64,000 bases of DNA from Lumbricus terrestris (GCA_949752735.1 OX457037.1:62933186-62997185); one strand, 5' to 3'; counted from the stretch's first letter, positions 31,754-44,214 are shown. Numbers and translations: made by a program. The notes: a model not told the origin generated them from the sequence alone.

Positions 31754-34700
31754 CACAATCATTTATTGAAAGAACAATCGAGCTTGAAACCAGACTAAAA
31801 ACAAAAAGTATTCATGCACAAAGTGCATTGTTTTCGACCCCGGTGAGTGGTGCAAAAGAGCCTCTAAAAGCAACAGCATTAAAACGTTGCGTGCAGATAG
31901 AAAGTCTCTGAAAGAGATAAACAATTTCCCTAGGATCGCCGGAAACAGCGGCACAACGGCGGCCCAACTCCAATAAAAATTCGCGACCCGTGCGATTGAT
32001 GGGGCCCATCGTTTCAATTGCAATTGGCACAAACTCATGGGAGACAGGAAGCGTCGAGTACTTGCTGCACTTTCGATCCGCCGCATGTTCAGCAGCACCT
32101 CCGGATTCCGTTGATGACAAATGTAAGTAGGAGACAGCACATGTGTGGTTGGCAGTGAAGTCCCATGCAATGTATTTACCTCTGGCCCATGGGACGAGAG
32201 TGGCACCGTCAGGTCTCTTGCCGTCCGTTCTAATCAGGCCTGGAGGCTCTTTCGAACTGGGGATGTCGGCCTTCGCGAGTGCCCTCCACACCAAGTCGTT
32301 GACCGCAAAGTGTCGGGCAGATCTTCCAGAAGAACGTTTGCAGACTAACCCGTGGTGTCCTCTTGAATCGGTGGTATCTCCGCACTGACACTGGTGCGGT
32401 GTACAAATATCCAAACCCAGACGCAGTCCAACGGCCACCCGGATTGCCTCATTGCTTAAATCCAAGCCACAGGCGGTCACAGGAATGGTTGATAGCCAGT
32501 CCCCCGCATGAGGGGAGGTCACCGCGAATAGCCTGGCCATGTTGACCGGATCGCTGTAGGCGGCCCATACCGCTGTCCTGTCTACCTCAATCAGTGGTCT
32601 ATCCCACACGCTCTGCCTGCTCCAAAGGGGCTCTGCACTGCTCGGCTGGGTGTTCTTGCGGACCTCGAGCAGATCGTCGATGTGGACATCATCCCACTCC
32701 TCCTTGCACAGAATCATACTCACGAGTGACTTAGTCGATGCGGCTGATGCCAAGTAAGCTGAAGATGCCAGCATCGAGACGCGTCTAACTCCGAGTCCTC
32801 CATCTCTAATTGGGAGTGTGGCTTGTAGCCATTGGATGTTGTTGAGGCTGATGTTGATGATGTTCTCTAACCCTTTACGCATTTGATCATCCATTTTCTC
32901 GAGCAGTGGATGGCCATGGCATGGGGCAGTTCTCAGCAAATAGGTAAGTTTTGCTGCCCCAAAACTTGCCCGAAGCAGGATCAACGCTGCCTGGGCTCGA
33001 AGGCAGGCCAGGTCCGTCACTGCCCGTTCCAATAACTCGCTATGCCTCAGCAGCGTCCCGTCCAAAGCCCCACCTCGGAACAATGGGGCCCCCAGTAGGA
33101 GGAGCGACCCCATGTCCATCCGTTCGAATCCTTCGAAATCTGGCTCCGTTTGTTCCGTCTTTGAATAGAGTTCGCATTTCTTACTATTCAAGCAGATGCC
33201 AAGCGATGTCTCCAAGTCCTTAATCGATGCCACATCCTGCCGAACGTCCTCCATCTTTCCTCCCAGAGAGATGTCGTCCAGATAACCAAGCCTGAAACTT
33301 GAGCGCATTGCACGCAAGACTGGCTGCAGAGGCAGGCAGAACAGTAGAGGCCCCAAGGGATCTCCCTGCTGCGGTCCCATCTTCGAACGAACCACGAAGG
33401 AACCAAACTGCAGCTGAGAATCTGCTGAGTATGACTGATGTGTGAAGGCGTAGATCTCCGGTATGGTGTCGTAAACCGTCTGCAGCATGACGTCACGTCG
33501 CAAGGTGTTGAATGCGTTTGTGAAGTCAAGCTTAACGAAGATCTCGTCCTCTGTCATGTTTGTGACGAAGCTCCTAGCCGCATGTACTGCCGCTTCACCA
33601 CCTCCTGGAACCCCCACTCCAACTTGTAATGGAGCGAAGAAAGATTCTAGCCTTCCCAGGGCGTAGCTATTTGCGCATTTCGCTGCCAGCCTCCTCCAGG
33701 AGTACCCAATCGCTATTGGTCTAAGGCCACCTGATTTTTTAGATAGGGCGATTAGGGTGCCACCGAAAAGAATCTCTCGCATTTCTTTTGGACAATCTCC
33801 TCTCAGCAGCACGTTGATGAAGCTTGTAAGTGTCTGTAAGAACAAATCTGAAGATTCTTTATTATTCAGCAAATCCAGAAGGTGTTGGGGTCGCATCCCG
33901 TCCGGCCCCCCAGCGGACCCCGCCGGGAAAGATCGCACCGCATCCGCCACATCCTTTTCCGAGGCCTGGTATGGCGTGGTCCGCGCCACATCAGGCAATT
34001 CTGCCAGTTTGAAAGCCCACTTGTCCGACGGGTGTCTCTCTTGCATTGCTTCAACGGTTTCTGATGTCGCCTTGACTGGATGGTCCTGGCTACAGAGGAT
34101 GCGTGTGGCTGCTTTGATATTTCCATCTTCCAGTTTGGCGTTGACTGCTGCCAAGAACAAATCCCTCTCACTGATGTATTTTCCGCTATATGCTGCGTCC
34201 TGTTCGTATTCAACATCCGTCATCTGGAACTCACGGTTATCAATACGCTTCTTCACCACATTGGCCATGTTGCGTCTGCGACCGGACCGTTTCGGTTGCG
34301 CCAAGATGTTCGACGCGAAGCACAGGAGCCTGCTCCATTGCTCGATTCCCGACGGGTCTTCAACGATTGAGCGCATGATGTCGTTTAGCGCGCGAGAGCA
34401 AGCGAATCTGGCACCTCTTGGAATATGTTTCATAACTCTGCTGTTTCTCTGTCTAGGATGTCGGATCAAGTTCGCCGAGACACTTATACCTCTATCAACG
34501 CTCTCTTTGTCAGTCATAACTGACCCTGTTGTACTTCCGTCGACTGAATCGGAGCATAAAGCCGCCAGAGACATTGCCCTCTGTCCCTCCGCTGCACCGC
34601 CGTCTTGTGAATGTCCCTGCGTTGGTGTCGTAGTTAACGGAGGCAGCCTAGAGCCAGGGCAAGGGTTGCTCCGTGGTCCATGAACGTGCACAGAACCGTC

Positions 34701-34902
34701 TCGCAAGTGTAACTGTCTTACTGCCAAACATCTGCTGCACACGCCACTGGCCTTGACGTTGTTTACAGTGTGCCGTTTAGAGTACGGTTCAGCATTGAAA
34801 TCTGATTGGCTAGCCTGTGATTGGCTAGACCATCTAGACATATCTCTTTGCTGCATTATCGCTAGTCGGCGTGACAGTGATGCGTTGCCATTGACAACAA
34901 AG
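31754..34902 (-). mobile_element. Full-length microsatellite-embedded non-LTR element C5
   Basis: About 3.15 kb between ATT arrays. The sense strand is minus: a short 5' leader, one 1014-codon ORF and a ~58-bp 3' UTR with AATAAATG. A single ORF, a C-terminal restriction-like endonuclease and insertion in (TAA)n on the sense strand recall the R4/Dong type, which is known to use TAA repeats. The clade is not proven. Confidence 0.85.
31812..34856 (-). CDS. Non-LTR retrotransposon ORF: zinc finger, RT, restriction-like endonuclease
   Basis: I place the start at the first Met after the microsatellite (34856), giving 1014 aa with no break. The apparent upstream extension through poly-Asn comes from reading the ATT array and part of C6. 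Near residue 40 there is a Cys/His motif (CSRCL, then VHVHGPRSNPCPGS). RT blocks follow: GGTLIALSKKSGGLRPIAIG, FVKLDFTNAFNTLRRDV, GPQQGDPLGPLLF and the catalytic YLDD at about residue 525. After the thumb come CTPHQCQCG and GHHGLVC (zinc knuckle). PD-(D/E)xK-like residues follow, D883 in GKRPDG and D899 in AWDFT. It would nick its target and prime cDNA on it. Possibly active. Confidence 0.88.
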   Translation of the reverse strand: MQQRDMSRWSSQSQASQSDFNAEPYSKRHTVNNVKASGVCSRCLAVRQLHLRDGSVHVHGPRSNPCPGSRLPPLTTTPTQGHSQDGGAAEGQRAMSLAALCSDSVDGSTTGSVMTDKESVDRGISVSANLIRHPRQRNSRVMKHIPRGARFACSRALNDIMRSIVEDPSGIEQWSRLLCFASNILAQPKRSGRRRNMANVVKKRIDNREFQMTDVEYEQDAAYSGKYISERDLFLAAVNAKLEDGNIKAATRILCSQDHPVKATSETVEAMQERHPSDKWAFKLAELPDVARTTPYQASEKDVADAVRSFPAGSAGGPDGMRPQHLLDLLNNKESSDLFLQTLTSFINVLLRGDCPKEMREILFGGTLIALSKKSGGLRPIAIGYSWRRLAAKCANSYALGRLESFFAPLQVGVGVPGGGEAAVHAARSFVTNMTEDEIFVKLDFTNAFNTLRRDVMLQTVYDTIPEIYAFTHQSYSADSQLQFGSFVVRSKMGPQQGDPLGPLLFCLPLQPVLRAMRSSFRLGYLDDISLGGKMEDVRQDVASIKDLETSLGICLNSKKCELYSKTEQTEPDFEGFERMDMGSLLLLGAPLFRGGALDGTLLRHSELLERAVTDLACLRAQAALILLRASFGAAKLTYLLRTAPCHGHPLLEKMDDQMRKGLENIINISLNNIQWLQATLPIRDGGLGVRRVSMLASSAYLASAASTKSLVSMILCKEEWDDVHIDDLLEVRKNTQPSSAEPLWSRQSVWDRPLIEVDRTAVWAAYSDPVNMARLFAVTSPHAGDWLSTIPVTACGLDLSNEAIRVAVGLRLGLDICTPHQCQCGDTTDSRGHHGLVCKRSSGRSARHFAVNDLVWRALAKADIPSSKEPPGLIRTDGKRPDGATLVPWARGKYIAWDFTANHTCAVSYLHLSSTESGGAAEHAADRKCSKYSTLPVSHEFVPIAIETMGPINRTGREFLLELGRRCAAVSGDPREIVYLFQRLSICTQRFNAVAFRGSFAPLTGVENNALCA

Positions 34903-35936
<1,034 letters not shown>

Positions 35937-35944
35937 TGTTATTA

Positions 35945-36384
35945 TTACACTGCAGCAAAAGATCCCGCGAAGGCCACCGCGTTAAAGCGCTGAATGGTCA
36001 CCGAAAGTCTTTGGTATAAAAATGTCGTTTCTCTCAATTCGTCTGTCGCCTTCGTCAAGTGACGACCCAAATCTGTAATTAATTCGATGCCTCTTAAGTT
36101 GACAGGGCCTAGAGTTTCAATGGCTAGTGGAACGAAGTCATGTGCGACTGAAAGTGACTGGTATTTTTGAGTTTTCCTGTTGTCTGCAATTTCTGCTGCT
36201 GCTCCAGCTGTGACAGCCGTTGCCTGCAAATACGACGGCGCTAGAGTGTCAACCAAAGTTACGTCCCATACGAGGCTCCGGCCCGCTTTCCACGGTATAA
36301 GTGTCGTACCGTCAGGTCTTCTGCCATCTGAGCGCAGCATGTCCCGTGGCTCCTTAATCGCTGGAAATCCGGCTTTAATCAGTT
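35945..36384 (-). pseudogene. RLE-type non-LTR fragment C7 (duplicate of C3)
   Basis: Near-identical to 30278-30716 with a few substitutions (for example T to C at about 36145). It has the same start inside the endonuclease domain. Confidence 0.88.
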
Positions 36385-36386
36385 AC

Positions 36387-36476
<90 letters not shown>

Positions 36477-36478
36477 CA
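36385..36478. repeat. (ATT)n array 8
   Basis: ATT array between C7 and C8. Confidence 0.95.
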
Positions 36479-37213
36479 TTATCATTAATATGTTTCGATG
36501 TATTTTTCACATATCAGTTACAGTTTTCTTAGGGCGGCCGGACCAGGGCCCCGGGCAATCCAGATAAGGTGCCCTGGTATAGGCAACTGCGTTAAAACGT
36601 TGTATCGTAACTGAAATACTCTGGAAAAGATATCCTGTTTCGCGCAAATCGTCAGAGATCCTCGACAGCCGGTGACCGATCTTTGACACAAAGGCGAGAC
36701 CCTCGTTGTTGATGGGCCCCATTGTTTCCACGGCTAACGGGACGAAAAGGTATGTCCTTTGGAGGTCCGAATATTTGGTAAGCTTCCTTGTGGCGGCTTT
36801 CTCCGCCGCTCTCCCGGCTTCGGACGCGTTTTCGAGAACGTTCGAGGCGGCTACCGTGTCCACCACGGTCGCGTCCCAAATTAACGCTCGCCCGTTACTC
36901 CAGGGAATAAGAGTCTGGCCGTCTGGTCTTTTCCCGTCCGATCTGGCGAGGCCCGACGGCTCCTTGATTGCCGGAGCTCCGGCTCTATTGAGACTTCGGT
37001 AGACAAGGTCGTTGATGGTGCGGTGTCTTGCCTGTCTACCGAATCCAAGCGAGCAAGAGAGACCATGGGAGCCCCTTGCTGAAACTGCGGCGCCACATAC
37101 ACACGTGTGCGGCTCACATATGGCCGCACCCAGACGGAGGCCTACAGCAACTCTCACAGCCTCGTCGCTCAATCTGAGGTCGAAAGCGGTCAGTGGAAGG
37201 GCGTGTAGCCAAT
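36479..37213 (-). pseudogene. RLE-type non-LTR fragment C8
   Basis: Encodes MSDEAVRVAVGLRLGAAIC, CVCG, ARGSHGLSC, DGKRPDGQTLIPW and ALIWDATVVDT. It is related to C2 but clearly distinct, another subfamily. The 221-aa frame is open. It is truncated before the RT. Confidence 0.85.
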
Positions 37214-37296
37214 TATTATTATTATTTTTTTATTTTTTTTTTACCCGAGGTATCTCAGATCCCTCGGGATTTCAAAAAATTATCCGGAGACATAAA

Positions 37297-37321
37297 AAAA
37301 ACTTATTATTATTATTATTAA

Positions 37322-37415
<94 letters not shown>
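37297..37415. repeat. (ATT)n array 9
   Basis: ATT array preceding the short C9 fragment. 37214-37296 is T-rich sequence with no feature. Confidence 0.95.
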
Positions 37416-37418
<3 letters not shown>

Positions 37419-37555
37419 ACACATTTATTTCTTCAAAAACTAACACAATCACATGCAGACAAGTAAAAATAAACGTTTTCAACGTTAGGCCTTAGGCCTC
37501 TCAATGTCTAGGCTGTCAAGTTCCGTCGTGCCCAACACTGACAACGAATTTCCTC

Positions 37556-37556
<1 letters not shown>
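37416..37556 (-). pseudogene. RLE-type non-LTR fragment C9 (3' end only)
   Basis: 141 bp matching the 3' end of C4 (AACACATTTATTTCTTC on the plus strand, to AATTTCCTCTT). It is truncated within the last coding residues and bounded by ATT arrays on both sides. Confidence 0.85.
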
Positions 37557-37650
<94 letters not shown>

Positions 37651-37720
37651 TATTATTATTATTACTATTATTATTTTTATAATAATAATAATAATAATAA
37701 TTATTATTATTATTATTATT
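37557..37720. repeat. (ATT)n array 10
   Basis: Long ATT array with ACT variants and a short switch to (AAT)n near 37680-37702. Confidence 0.95.
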
Positions 37721-38815
37721 GTCTTGCTATTGTTATTGAAGGGCTACCCCTTTTCCAAAGCGGGCATCGGGTTAACGAAAGAGCCCGTGAAGGCCACAGC
37801 GTTAAAGCGCTGAATAGTAATTGATAGTCTTTGGAAGAGGAAGGACGTCTCCCTCAGATCGTCCGACGCCTGCGACAGGTGACGACCTAAATCAGTTAAC
37901 AAATCAATTCCTCTAGAATTGATGGGACCTAGCGTCTCCAGGGCCAGCGGAATGAAGTCATGTGTAGCTGTAATCGACATATATTTTTGTTTCTTTCTAC
38001 TATCTGCTAGTTCTGCTGCTGCTCCTGCAGTGACAGCCGTTGCCTGCAGATAGGAGGGCGCAAGGGTGTCGACCACAGTGACATCCCATACGAGACATCG
38101 GCCCGCTTTCCAAGGAATAAGGGTGGTGCCGTCCGGTCTCCTTCCGTCCGAACGTAGCATGCCCCGTGGTTCTTTGACCGCTGGAAAGCCGGTTCTGATG
38201 AGGCTCCGGTGGATAAGATCGTTGATGGCAGCGTGCCTGGCGACGCGACCAAAACCCAGAGCACAGGAGAGGCCGTGTGTCCCTCTAGCGGTGACCAGCG
38301 TGCCACAAGCGCAAACGTGAGGTTGGCAAATGTTGATTCCAAGACGAAGCCCAACCGCCACTCTGATGGCCTCATCACTGAGTCTGAGGACGCAGGAAGT
38401 GATCGGCAGACAATGTAGCCAGTCGCTGGCGTGCTTGAAGGTAACGGCTTTCAGGCGCGACTGCTCGCTCTGCTCTGTGGTGGAGAGGTGCAGATTTGAA
38501 AGCTCTTTTTCAAGAATCGGGAAGTCCCACTTTGCTTTTATGCGCGAAGGACAGTATTCCTCCAGCGACAATCCAGTTTTTGACAGCCAGAGCGACAAAA
38601 GGCTCGTGTAATGTAAATCCGGTTGACTTTCTAACACGCATAAGATGTTGGATTGAAGTTCGGAGGTGCCCGCGGCCGATGCTAAAAAAAGCGGGAAGTG
38701 CCAGCGATGACGCCCTTCGAATGCCCAGTCCGCCTAAACCGATGGGTAAGGTAGCCTGTTGCCACTGCGTGTCAGTAAAGTCTATATTCAGGATGATCTA
38801 TAAACCTTTCCTCAG
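37721..38815 (-). pseudogene. RLE-type non-LTR fragment C10
   Basis: The longest fragment after C5. It starts at LNIDFTDTQWQQATLPIGLG in the RT thumb, continues through a 297-aa open frame with ASDWLHCLPITSC, CACG, ARGTHGLSC, DGRRPDGTTLIPW and CLVWDVTVVDT, and ends near 37744. It is related to C3/C7. No RT catalytic core remains. Confidence 0.85.
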
Positions 38816-39695
38816 AGTTTGATCGTAAGATTCCAGTATACTGGATGATTATAAACACCCATTTGTTTTTCCAAAGAAACTGACAAAGTCATTTACAGGT
38901 TCATGGCTATGCTCCTTTTGAACATTACGTAACGTAGTCATTCAGTCCAAGACCACACAAAGCCGCGTACACAAACCCGCGCATCACAAAACCGCGCACG
39001 ATCATTACCGCGCACTGATAGACACGTCGCTATATTACTACTAGCTGGGGTACCCGGCGTTGCCCGGGAAATGTAGGCTTTTCGTCCTTCCAGCCCAGCC
39101 CACCAGCGGGTTCGCAACCTTTTTGGGCTTCTCGGAATTGCTCTGTAAATTTTTGGGCTTTGCCGAATTTCAACCCAACTCCCCTTCTAACACCACCCCG
39201 CTCCGTCCCGCTCCACCACACCCCGTTCCACCCAGCACCCATACATGTACCTCTGGGGTACCCGACGTTTCTCGGGAAATTTCTGTGACCCCGCTGTTAC
39301 CTCTCGGGCCCTCTCTTCCCATCCCCTATCCGTTCTCTCCGTTCTCCAACACTCCTTTCTCTCTCTACTCTCCCGTTCCACTAATTACCCCTTTCCTCCC
39401 TTCTCTTCCCTTTCTTCCCACCCATCCTTTTCTCTCCACTTTCGTTTCGCCCCTTCCCGTCTTGCACAATAAAAATGCCAATTACTGCTGGTTAAGCTCA
39501 TGTCAGGGACTCCTCCTCGTATTATACTCCTTGGCCGAAGGCATTTATCTTTTCCGAGGGATGTTGCACTGAGAGCGCCTGATTTTCATGCTAAGCTTTG
39601 GCGAAAAACGACGTCAAAATGACGTCAAAAAAGACGTGAAAAGCAACGTAATCGTGATTCGTTATTACAAAAACGAATAAAATATGACGTGGTAT
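38816..39695. repeat. Unclassified repeat with TACCCGGCGTTGCCCGGGAA
   Basis: The motif GGGTACCCGGCGTTGCCCGG starts at about 39050 and a variant (GGGTACCCGACGTTTCTCGG) at 39248. A pyrimidine-rich tract (39290-39450) and a stretch with TGACGTCA-like units (39605-39640) follow. Open frames over the C-rich part are not credible genes. 38816-39040 shows nothing else. Confidence 0.45.
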
Positions 39696-39698
39696 AGG

Positions 39699-40123
39699 CA
39701 GTGGCGTAGCCAGTTATTTTTTCATGGGGGCAGTGGGGTGGCAGCTTAAAATGATGGGGTGGCTACCGTTGGCAATTAAAGCGTGCATCGGCATCGGTAT
39801 ATTGCCATAGACTATGTATTTTTAGATTTTGGATGTATAACAGTATCGGACACAATACGCAAGCAAGCCTCACTAGCTTGTCTGTCCCACAGTGCACTAT
39901 AGTGGCCTGTCCCACTTTCCCCATCACCCACCCTATAAGAAGTTGTACAGGAAGTTGTATAAAAATAAAATAAGTCAAAATTATATAACATTGTTTAATT
40001 CTTTATCACTCGTAAGAGTAAAAAGTAAAACAAACGCAGGGATTGGGGGGGGGGGCAGCTGGGGGGCAGCCCTTTCATTTGGGGGCGGCTGCCCCCCTTG
40101 CCCCCCCCGTAGTTACGCCACTG
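39699..40123. mobile_element. hAT-type MITE, CAGTGGCGTAGCC family, perfect TSD
   Basis: 425 bp with ends CAGTGGCGTAGCCA and GTTACGCCACTG. It is flanked by a perfect 8-bp duplication GGTATAGG (39691-39698 and 40124-40131). The interior has a G/C-run hairpin near 40030-40110. No ORF is present. Confidence 0.9.
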
Positions 40124-40318
40124 GGTATAGGCTACACAATTGCAGTGATAGCGTTAGTAACGCAGTAAAATTTTAAATGTCTATATCTCGCGATTTAAAG
40201 TGAATAAGGATCTGAAAATAGCTCCACTGGATGGTCCTGGTGAACGTCTATTTATTTACACTGTTTCAGTGTTTCAGGTCAGTAGCTGCAAAACTGTGAG
40301 CGTGCATTCTGGTAAAAG

Positions 40319-40440
40319 AAACATACATACATACATACATCCATACATACATACATACATACATACATACATACATACATACATACATACATACATACAT
40401 ACATACATACATACATACATACATACATACATACATACAG
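40319..40440. repeat. (CATA)n microsatellite
   Basis: Near-perfect CATA array. Open frames through it (Tyr-Ile-His-Thr or Met-Tyr-Val-Cys) are artefacts. Confidence 0.95.
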
Positions 40441-40443
40441 ACA

Positions 40444-41554
40444 CATGGGCGCCCGCACATAGGGGCAAGGGGGCACTTGCCCCCTCTGGAAAATTGGCAA
40501 CTATGTTTTTAACTACTACTTTTGGGTTTTTAACAAATTTCTTTGCATTAATGCACCAAGGATATGAATGATACAGACAGTGAAAGTCTGAAATCTATGT
40601 TTAGAGATCTCTATAGAAATAGACATGCTCTTATAGCTTTCTGCCTTGCATGTTCAAGCTCTTTCTAAAAACTAACAACGACCATTGGCTTTCAACCCTC
40701 CGGCGGGCACCCATGCAAACAGCAGGCTATCGATTATGGCCTACTTGAGTGGAATCCAGCTGTAGTGCAAATAATCACAACTAAAAAAAATTAAATACTA
40801 GTGCAAAAATGTGAAATTTCTCAAAGTACACTGAAATTACATCAGGGAGATCTACTCATTCACTAGCATTGTAATTATATAAACCAAGTCTGCTATAAGC
40901 CAGGCTCCAGTTGTCCATTTTCCGTTGTAGGTGAGGTCAAACTGTAGATACACTTGGATAAGGGGCTCTGGCTATCGTGCCTCGGGATTTACACCCAAAA
41001 CTGACAAAGAGATCTGTTCAAAAGAATTTATACCCACACTCATCTGATCCTCGGATCCTCCACCTTCTTACAGGACACCCGCATTAACAGCTACTCTGGC
41101 CATCTGGCTACCAGACTCGGACCTCTTTCTGACTACTCTTTGGAATAACCTTCTGACTCGATGCAGCACATGTGAAAACGCTGGTGCCCTGCGATTGGCT
41201 TTCGAGTAGTGCTTTAGAAGCAGCTAGAGTAGCACTTGCCCTTGAAAACTGACACCTATTTTTCGTTCATTTATTCATTCGCTCATTCTATGGACTTATA
41301 TAGCGCACCTTTAGGAAACTCCTTTTTAACATCTACTTTTTGATTTTTAACAAATTTCTAAGAAAACTATTCGTATTAAAAATTATAGACCTACACAAAA
41401 TGAAGCTGAGAAATTTGCATAAGAAACCTCTTTGAAAAATACCCATATTCTTAATTTCCAGCTTTGCATTTTTCAAGCTACTGCTACTAAAAAATTTAAC
41501 CGCGACTATCGTAAAATTTTTGCCCCTCTGCAAAAATTTCTGCGGGCGCCCATG
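40444..41554 (-). mobile_element. Composite GGGCGCCCGC element inside a CATA array
   Basis: Outer ends CATGGGCGCCCGCA and TGCGGGCGCCCATG are perfect inverted repeats. The element is flanked on both sides by (CATA)n, so it appears to have split one microsatellite. The left part (40444-40716) is a type B MITE. The right part (about 41220-41554) is a type A repeat in minus orientation. R3 LINE-end material lies between, with an AGCGCACC plus ATTCATTC tail near 41265-41310. Confidence 0.6.
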
Positions 41555-41697
41555 TACATACATACATACATACATACATACATACATACATACATACATA
41601 CATACATACATACATACATACATACATACATACATACATACATACATACATACATACATACATACATACATACATACATACATAGTATTACATACAT
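41555..41697. repeat. (CATA)n microsatellite
   Basis: CATA array on the other side of the composite element. Confidence 0.95.
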
Positions 41698-41814
41698 ACC
41701 CACAACCTTTCTTATAGATATAGATGATTTCTTTCATCCACTGCGCTGTAAGTATAATTATATATAATATATAATGTATAATAGTTCAATGCATAAAAAT
41801 TGGCTCCGAGTTTC

Positions 41815-43041
41815 TACGTTCAAGGTTCTAATGAATATAGCCTATCCTTATCTCTCTGTAATTTAGTTTGGGTATGTACATATAAATCCAGGCTCAATAA
41901 ATTAGTACTTCTCCAAAAACGCGCATTACGTATCATAGCTGGAGGTAAGCCTATTATTCACTCAAGTCCTTTATTTCAATCTTTTAATTTATTAAAGTTT
42001 CACCAAATAATGACTTTCCAGATATGGGTCTTTATATATCGGTTCACTCATGATCTTCTACCACTTAATTTTACACGGTACTTCCAACAAGGATCTGATA
42101 AACACTACTACTCTACTATAGGAACTCCTCTAGGGCTGCCAACTCTTGATTTTGCCATTCCGGGACGCCCGCAGTCACTAGATATGATTTTGAGCCTATA
42201 CCGTACCAATTTACACTGCCCACCCCAATTCTTAACACATAGGCACAAAGTCGAGGAAATCAAAACGTCATCTCTCAAAAGCAATAGAACGGACTAACAG
42301 TAGGCCTACATAGGACACAATATAGGCCTATGCTACTGAGTGGCAGGGGTTTGTAAAGTTTTCAAGTCTTGAACCCAGCGTTGTCAAACATTCGATGTTC
42401 GACGTTAGGTTTAATAGATCGCAGAACGGAAAATCATCACACAACTTGCCGCGTTTAGTGCGCAAAATAACATCATTTGCCAAGTGCATCTCTACCACAA
42501 ATTCCGGGACAATTTGAGATCAATCCGGGACACGGGACGCACAGGGCCGATTCCGGGACTGTCTCGGCGAATCCGGGAAGGTTGGTAGCCCTAAACTCCC
42601 CTCATTATCGAGCCATATCCGCTCGATTGAATTCAAGAAGATCCCATATTAAATACACTGGGCCTGGTATATGGTACTCGATTCCTAATCATACCCAGTT
42701 TACAAAGGGCTAAAACACTGCTTCGCGTCTAAGATATTAATTTTAATTGATTTTTATTTTTATTTTATTTTTTGTTCTGTTTTGTGTTTTTTTAGTTAAG
42801 TTTACTACATTAATTGTCATCTCATGTTTTTTTTAGCTTAGGCTACTGTTCAATTCATGATATCAACCGTCTAGCCATCTGTTAAAATTGCACAATCATG
42901 TAAATAGGTGTCCCTGTTAGCGGGATATTCATCCCTTAGGGCATTCCTTGTTGCCATCCGATTATGTGAAGCATGTTGTACTATATCTGCTGTTTATGGT
43001 TGATGGTTGCAATAAATGAATTGAACTGAATTGAATTGAAT
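41815..43041 (+). pseudogene. LINE RT thumb to 3' end, split by a hAT MITE
   Basis: Before the insertion it reads LNKLVLLQKRALRIIAGGKP and FHQIMTFQIWVFIYRFTHDL. After it, the conserved terminus SRRSHIKYTGPGIWYSIPNH. Together these are the post-RT region and C-terminus of a LINE. The MITE at 42131-42593 sits in between. The 3' UTR ends with AATAAATGAATTGAACTGAA and a TTGAA tail at 43010-43041. It is truncated and dead. Confidence 0.8.
42131..42593. mobile_element. hAT-type MITE, TAGGGCTGCCAAC ends
   Basis: 463 bp with ends TAGGGCTGCCAAC and GTTGGTAGCCCTA. It is flanked by an 8-bp near-perfect duplication, AACTCCTC (42123-42130) and AACTCCCC (42594-42601). Removing it rejoins the LINE coding relic. 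The right half resembles 2338-2610. Confidence 0.88.
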
Positions 43042-43209
43042 ATAATTATTGTCTTTCAAAGTATTACAGCCAGTCCATGACGATGCACTGGTAAAAGTAC
43101 TTCGAACGGCCTACTTTTAAGTGCTGTTGAGGAGGTTGGCAATTGTTGAATGGCTACACTTGCGGAGTTAAGTTGTGCGTGAGTATTCCCAATGATCACT
43201 TATTGGCAC

Positions 43210-43735
43210 TTGATCGTTGGGAGGTGACTGTTCGTCAAGTGGACGTTGGTTTTCAACTTACTTTCCTTGTATCGTACCTTTCTATATGGAATCTGTTCGT
43301 CATGGACTGTTCGTCAAGTGGACGATTCGTCAAGATATGTATCGCCCACGGACGATTCGTCACATGGAGGATTCGTCACGGAACTGTTCGTCAGTTATAT
43401 CAGAAGAGCGAACTGTAAAAACTCCGATTTCCATAGCCTAATATGAAAACTTTTAAAGCAGGGCTTCTTTCCCTCATACAGCCTTGTAATTCCACGTTCT
43501 GACATTCTCCAAAGAAAAGATTGCTAGAATGCTTTACACCGGTATTATTGACGAACAATCCCGTGACGAATTGTCCACGTGACGAATCGTCCGCTTGACG
43601 AACAGTCCATGACGATTCGTCCTTTGACGAAACGTCCGCATGCCGCAGAGGCCAGAGGGATGGGCCAAAACAGCATAACCGAAATCCATTAATATCAACG
43701 AATTGAAGCGCTTTCAAGTACCGGTAGCTTTATAA
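43210..43735. repeat. GACGA-TCGTC palindrome repeat, copy 2
   Basis: The left block (43217-43400) carries units like GTGGACGATTCGTCA on the plus strand. The right block (43550-43640) carries the complementary form TGACGAATCGTCC. Together they make a long imperfect inverted structure. The right block and the following ~90 bp align with 13721-14050. The uninterrupted AGCTTTATAATATA at 43727-43740 is the empty site for the hAT at 14051-15023. Confidence 0.7.
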
Positions 43736-43740
43736 TATAT

Positions 43741-44214
43741 TTTCTTCAGCTAGACACTAGTTGTAGTAGACTATTTGTAATGTCTTGCGCTAAATCATTT
43801 AGGCCTATAGGCTACCTGCAGGCGTTAACAGACTACAGGTGCAAAGTAGCCTACAAAGAATATTTTAACGTTCTATTTTTGGTTTGTGGGAATTGTGGCT
43901 CAACGCCTAGCAGCAGTCAACATTGCATTCAATCTGGCAATAGAGGACAGCTAGTTAATATTCACCATTTTATTTCAGTCTAAATGTGAATGAGTGAGTG
44001 TAAATGCTTAGACTGTTTACAGTTGGGTGGATTTTATAGCACGGAAAGCTAATAGGCCTACTGCGTTCAAGTAGATTTTCGAAATTCCGTTCAGGACGAA
44101 TAGCATATAAGCCTAGAAGACCTAGGCTACTTTCAATAGTCAACGAACAATCATGTCTGCCCGAAAAGTGAAATCGAAAGTCCTTTCAATTTTAGGATCT
44201 ATCTAGATCAGAAA
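43741..44214 (+). other. 5' region of the TRIM-like gene
   Basis: No coding signal. An acceptor-like pyrimidine tract and AG (TCCTTTCAATTTTAG, 44181-44195) lies 20 bp before the ATG, so a non-coding first exon upstream is likely. No promoter motif could be fixed. Confidence 0.4.

Noticed and set aside
33757..34683. 308-aa plus-strand ORF opposite C5
   Set aside because: Antisense shadow of the retrotransposon ORF.
39060..39572. 170-aa proline/serine-rich ORF
   Set aside because: C-rich pyrimidine tract within an unclassified repeat; no conserved features.
40266..40500. Tyr-Ile-His-Thr and Met-Tyr-Val-Cys repeat proteins here and at 41506-41737 and 46247-46882
   Set aside because: These are translations of CATA microsatellites.
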